From an uncultured Prochlorococcus sp. (lineage in GTDB: Bacteria; Cyanobacteriota; Cyanobacteriia; PCC-6307; Cyanobiaceae), in NCBI GenBank assembly GCA_902571335.1, contig CACGBT010000001.1, forward strand, positions 111,950 to 175,949: a DNA stretch of 64,000 bases, given 5' to 3'. Positions 61,278 to 64,000 of this stretch are shown here, one piece after another (positions within the stretch are counted from its first letter, which is position 1; each line of letters starts with the position of its first letter). Position numbers and translations under genes: made by a program. The notes under the pieces were generated by a model, which was not told the DNA's origin, searched no databases, and saw nothing but the letters and a program-made list of their open reading frames with translations.

Positions 61278-63884
61278 TTGGATCACACACTTGTTATTGT
61301 TGAAAGTCCTACCAAAGCAAAAACTATAAGAAAGTTTTTGCCTTCTAATTATGAAGTTCTCGCTTCAATGGGACACGTAAGAGATCTTCCAAAAGGAGCT
61401 GCTGAAATACCTGCTGCGGTTAAAAAGGAAAAATGGTCAAGGATAGGAGTTAATACAACAGAAGATTTTGAACCACTTTATATAGTTCCAAGAGATAAGA
61501 AAAAGGTTGTTAAAGAGTTAAAAGATGCATTGAAAGGTGCAACCCAGTTATTACTGGCAACTGATGAAGATAGAGAGGGAGAAAGTATTAGCTGGCATCT
61601 CCTGCAAATACTTAAGCCTAAGATACCAACTAAGAGAATGGTTTTTCATGAAATAACGAAGAAGGCAATTAATAAAGCTTTAGACCAAACAAGAGAAATT
61701 GATATGGAACTTGTTCAGGCTCAAGAAACAAGAAGAATCTTGGACAGGCTTTTTGGATATGAATTATCTCCTTTACTTTGGAAGAAGGTAGCCCCCCGAT
61801 TATCTGCTGGTCGTGTTCAGTCAGTTTCTGTAAGACTTCTTGTTAGGAGAGAGAGAGAAAGAAGATCCTTTAAAAAAGCTAGTTACTGGGGGATTAAAGC
61901 TTCCCTAGTAAAAGATAATGTTACTTTCGAAACTAAATTATTTAGTTTAAACGGTCAAAGAATTTCTAATGGTTCCGATTTCGATGAACAAACCGGCAAA
62001 TTAAAACACGGAAATAAATCTTTAATAATTGGGGAAGAAAAAGTAAATGACCTATTGAAGATTTTTTCCTCAGAGGATTGGTTAGTCTCAAAAATCGAAA
62101 AAAAACCATCTACTCGTAAGCCCGTACCTCCATTTACAACTAGTACATTGCAACAAGAAGCAAACAGGAAGCTTCGTTTGTCTGCAAGAGAAACAATGAG
62201 ATGTGCACAAGGGCTATATGAGAGAGGTTTCATAACATATATGAGGACTGATTCGGTTCATCTTTCCGAACAAGCTACAAAAGCTGCTAGAGAATGTGTC
62301 AGCTCTATGTATGGAAAAGAATATTTATCTAACTCACCAAGACAATTTAATTCAAATGCAAGAAATGCTCAAGAAGCACACGAAGCAATTAGACCTGCAG
62401 GTGAGGTATTTAAAACACCAAAGGAAACTAATCTAACTGGTAGAGACTTATCTCTTTACGATTTAATTTGGAAAAGAACTGTGGCCAGTCAAATGGCGGA
62501 AGCAAGGCTAACAATGATTAATGCTGAAATTAGTGTGGGGGATGGATTATTCAAATCAAGTGGGAAAAGTATTGATTTCCCAGGATTCTTCAGAGCTTAT
62601 GTAGAGGGAAGTGATGACCCAAGTTCATCCCTTGAACAACAAGAAATTATTCTCCCAAAGTTGACTACGGGAACATGTCTTGAAGTTACTAATAAGGAAT
62701 CTACTTTTCATGAAACTAAACCGCCCTCCAGATATACAGAGGCTGCATTAGTTAAAGTTCTTGAAAAAGAAGGGATTGGAAGACCGTCTACCTATGCAAG
62801 CATTATTGGGACAATTGTGGATAGAGGTTATGCAAATATATCTTCCAATACTTTGGCTCCAACGTTTACAGCTTTTGCTGTTACCGCTCTATTAGAAGAA
62901 CATTTCCCTGATTTGGTTGATACTACTTTTACTGCAAAAATGGAATCTTCATTAGATGAAATATCTTCAGGTAATCTTGAGTGGCTTCCATACCTTGAGA
63001 CTTTTTATAAAGGTAAAAATGGTCTTGAGGTAAAAGTTCAGAAAACAGAGGGTGATATTGATGGTAAGGCTTATAGACAGGTTGATTTTGAAGACCTTCC
63101 TTGTGTAGTCAGAATAGGCTCGAATGGACCTTGGCTTGAAGGTACAAAAATTGATGAATCTGGTAACGAAATTCAGGCTAAAGGTAATCTTCCAATGGAT
63201 ATTACTCCAGGAGATTTAGATATAAAACAAGTTGATCAAATTTTAAGTGGCCCATCAGATCTTGGAACTGATCCAAAAACTGGGGAAAAAGTCTTTTTAA
63301 GATTTGGTCCTTATGGCCCTTACGTACAATTGGGAAATAATGATCAAGATAAAGCTAAACCAAGAAGAGCTTCATTACCCAAAGAGTTGAAAACTGATGA
63401 TCTAACTCTAGATGAGGCTCTTGTACTGTTAAGTTTGCCTAGATTGTTAGGAGCTCATCCTGAAGGAGGTATTGTTGAGGCTGATAGAGGAAGATTTGGA
63501 CCTTATATTAAATGGATTAAAAATGACAATGAATCTGAAAACAGATCCTTAAAAAAAGAGGATGATGTTTTTACAGTTGATATAGAACGAGCATTAGAAA
63601 TTCTTGCGATGCCAAAAATGGGTAGAGGTGGTCAAGAGGTACTTAAAGACTTTGGAAAACCGAAAGAATTTAAAGAAAAAATTCAAATATTAAATGGAAG
63701 ATATGGGGTCTATTTAAAATGTGGTAAAACCAATGTTTCGATTGCCAAAGATACTGATATAGAAAAATTTACCATAGATGACGCAGTATCTCTTTTAGAA
63801 GAAAAACTAAAAGATAAAAAAGGTTCAATTTTAAAAAAAACAAAGATTAATATTAAAAAAACTACCAGGAAAAAGAAAAGTTAG
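61278..63884 (+). CDS. topA: DNA topoisomerase I
   Basis: TopA relaxes negative supercoils. The 868-residue protein has the TOPRIM domain (HTLVIVESPTKAKTIRKFL, ATDEDREGESISWH), a catalytic core with LSAGRVQSVSVRLLV and the active-site tyrosine in FITYMRTDSVHL (about 321), and PPSRYTEAALVKVLEKEGIGRPSTYA. The C-terminus has no four-cysteine zinc fingers. Instead it carries several FGPY/GRYGxY repeats (about 675, 745, 810), as in cyanobacteria, and a lysine-rich tail. Start is TTG at 61278. Confidence 0.97.
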   Translation: MDHTLVIVESPTKAKTIRKFLPSNYEVLASMGHVRDLPKGAAEIPAAVKKEKWSRIGVNTTEDFEPLYIVPRDKKKVVKELKDALKGATQLLLATDEDREGESISWHLLQILKPKIPTKRMVFHEITKKAINKALDQTREIDMELVQAQETRRILDRLFGYELSPLLWKKVAPRLSAGRVQSVSVRLLVRRERERRSFKKASYWGIKASLVKDNVTFETKLFSLNGQRISNGSDFDEQTGKLKHGNKSLIIGEEKVNDLLKIFSSEDWLVSKIEKKPSTRKPVPPFTTSTLQQEANRKLRLSARETMRCAQGLYERGFITYMRTDSVHLSEQATKAARECVSSMYGKEYLSNSPRQFNSNARNAQEAHEAIRPAGEVFKTPKETNLTGRDLSLYDLIWKRTVASQMAEARLTMINAEISVGDGLFKSSGKSIDFPGFFRAYVEGSDDPSSSLEQQEIILPKLTTGTCLEVTNKESTFHETKPPSRYTEAALVKVLEKEGIGRPSTYASIIGTIVDRGYANISSNTLAPTFTAFAVTALLEEHFPDLVDTTFTAKMESSLDEISSGNLEWLPYLETFYKGKNGLEVKVQKTEGDIDGKAYRQVDFEDLPCVVRIGSNGPWLEGTKIDESGNEIQAKGNLPMDITPGDLDIKQVDQILSGPSDLGTDPKTGEKVFLRFGPYGPYVQLGNNDQDKAKPRRASLPKELKTDDLTLDEALVLLSLPRLLGAHPEGGIVEADRGRFGPYIKWIKNDNESENRSLKKEDDVFTVDIERALEILAMPKMGRGGQEVLKDFGKPKEFKEKIQILNGRYGVYLKCGKTNVSIAKDTDIEKFTIDDAVSLLEEKLKDKKGSILKKTKINIKKTTRKKKS

Positions 63885-63891
63885 AAAAAAT

Positions 63892-64000
63892 ATGATTTTT
63901 AAAAAAAAAGAATTTTTTTTATTAATTTTTTTAATTTTCTTGCAATCATGTTCTGGAGGGAGGATTGGAAATTTTCTTGAAAGTAGTTTTAATGATTTAG
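63892..64000 (+). CDS. Lipoprotein, partial (runs off the right edge)
   Basis: The frame starts at ATG 63892, 7 nt past topA, and is open to the last base. The product begins MIFKKKEFFLLIFLIFLQSC with SGGRIGNFLESSFNDL following. The positive head, hydrophobic stretch and LQSC lipobox (Cys20) indicate an N-terminal lipid-anchored protein exported by Sec. The rest is outside the window, so its family cannot be told. Confidence 0.75.
   Translation, partial: MIFKKKEFFLLIFLIFLQSCSGGRIGNFLESSFNDL

Overview
The window looks like a stretch of chromosome from a high-light-adapted Prochlorococcus or a very close relative. Support comes from very low G+C, tightly packed genes, many TTG and GTG starts, chlorophyll synthase (chlG), ndhB, the cyanobacterial pipX-pipY pair, cyanobacteria-specific small DUF proteins (DUF1651, DUF1823, DUF2862, DUF4278) and plastid-type pyruvate dehydrogenase E2. 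I see no transposase, integrase, CRISPR array, rRNA or phage gene. The genus is inferred from gene content and order; no database was searched.

Region 1 (about 1-16,640) is accessory in character. A few recognisable enzymes (TatA, Bcp peroxiredoxin, ArfB, a CPBP protease, proline iminopeptidase, a photolyase/cryptochrome, TenA-ThiD, a cupin) sit among dozens of very short genes on both strands, many coding 29-60 residue proteins with one membrane helix. It holds two DUF1651 paralogs, two DUF3764-like paralogs with a near-identical 42-nt leader, and a strongly structured non-coding transcript candidate at about 6,345-6,644 ending in a textbook terminator. It ends at tRNA-Thr(GGU) and tRNA-Tyr(GUA).

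Region 2 (16,736-48,480) is core genome: aroQ-miaE-cobI-DUF1823-der-ecfT-pipX-pipY-sepF-proC on the plus strand; a glycosyltransferase, recO, a deoC homologue and hpf on the minus strand; then lipB, an acyl-CoA/ACP synthetase, a YlqD-like gene, pdhC and queA. A sulfur amino-acid block (cysK and two trans-sulfuration enzymes) and rpsD follow, then yidD, a glutaredoxin-like gene, murE, an SDR, a class-V aminotransferase-fold enzyme, an ArsM-type arsenite methyltransferase, a DUF4278 gene with a GC-rich leader, a NifU-like scaffold, mqo, lepA, an orphan DppC-type permease and trmH.

Region 3 (48,575-51,656) is a small accessory cluster: DUF393, TIGR03643-like, DUF2256 and a COG3046 photolyase-related protein in one tight operon, then two micro-ORFs. 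Region 4 (51,708-64,000) is core again: rsmB, a class A penicillin-binding protein, chlG, DUF2862, hisF, menG/ubiE, a DciA-like gene with a C-terminal CxxC pair, birA, a LolD/MacB-type ATPase, ndhB, topA and the start of a lipoprotein gene.

Points most worth a second look: the 6.3-6.6 kb RNA; the shared leader of the DUF3764 paralogs, which appears more conserved than the proteins; the photolyase-related protein that appears to have lost three of four iron-sulfur cysteines while keeping its partner genes; the DeoC homologue lacking the Schiff-base lysine; and the dense micro-protein set.
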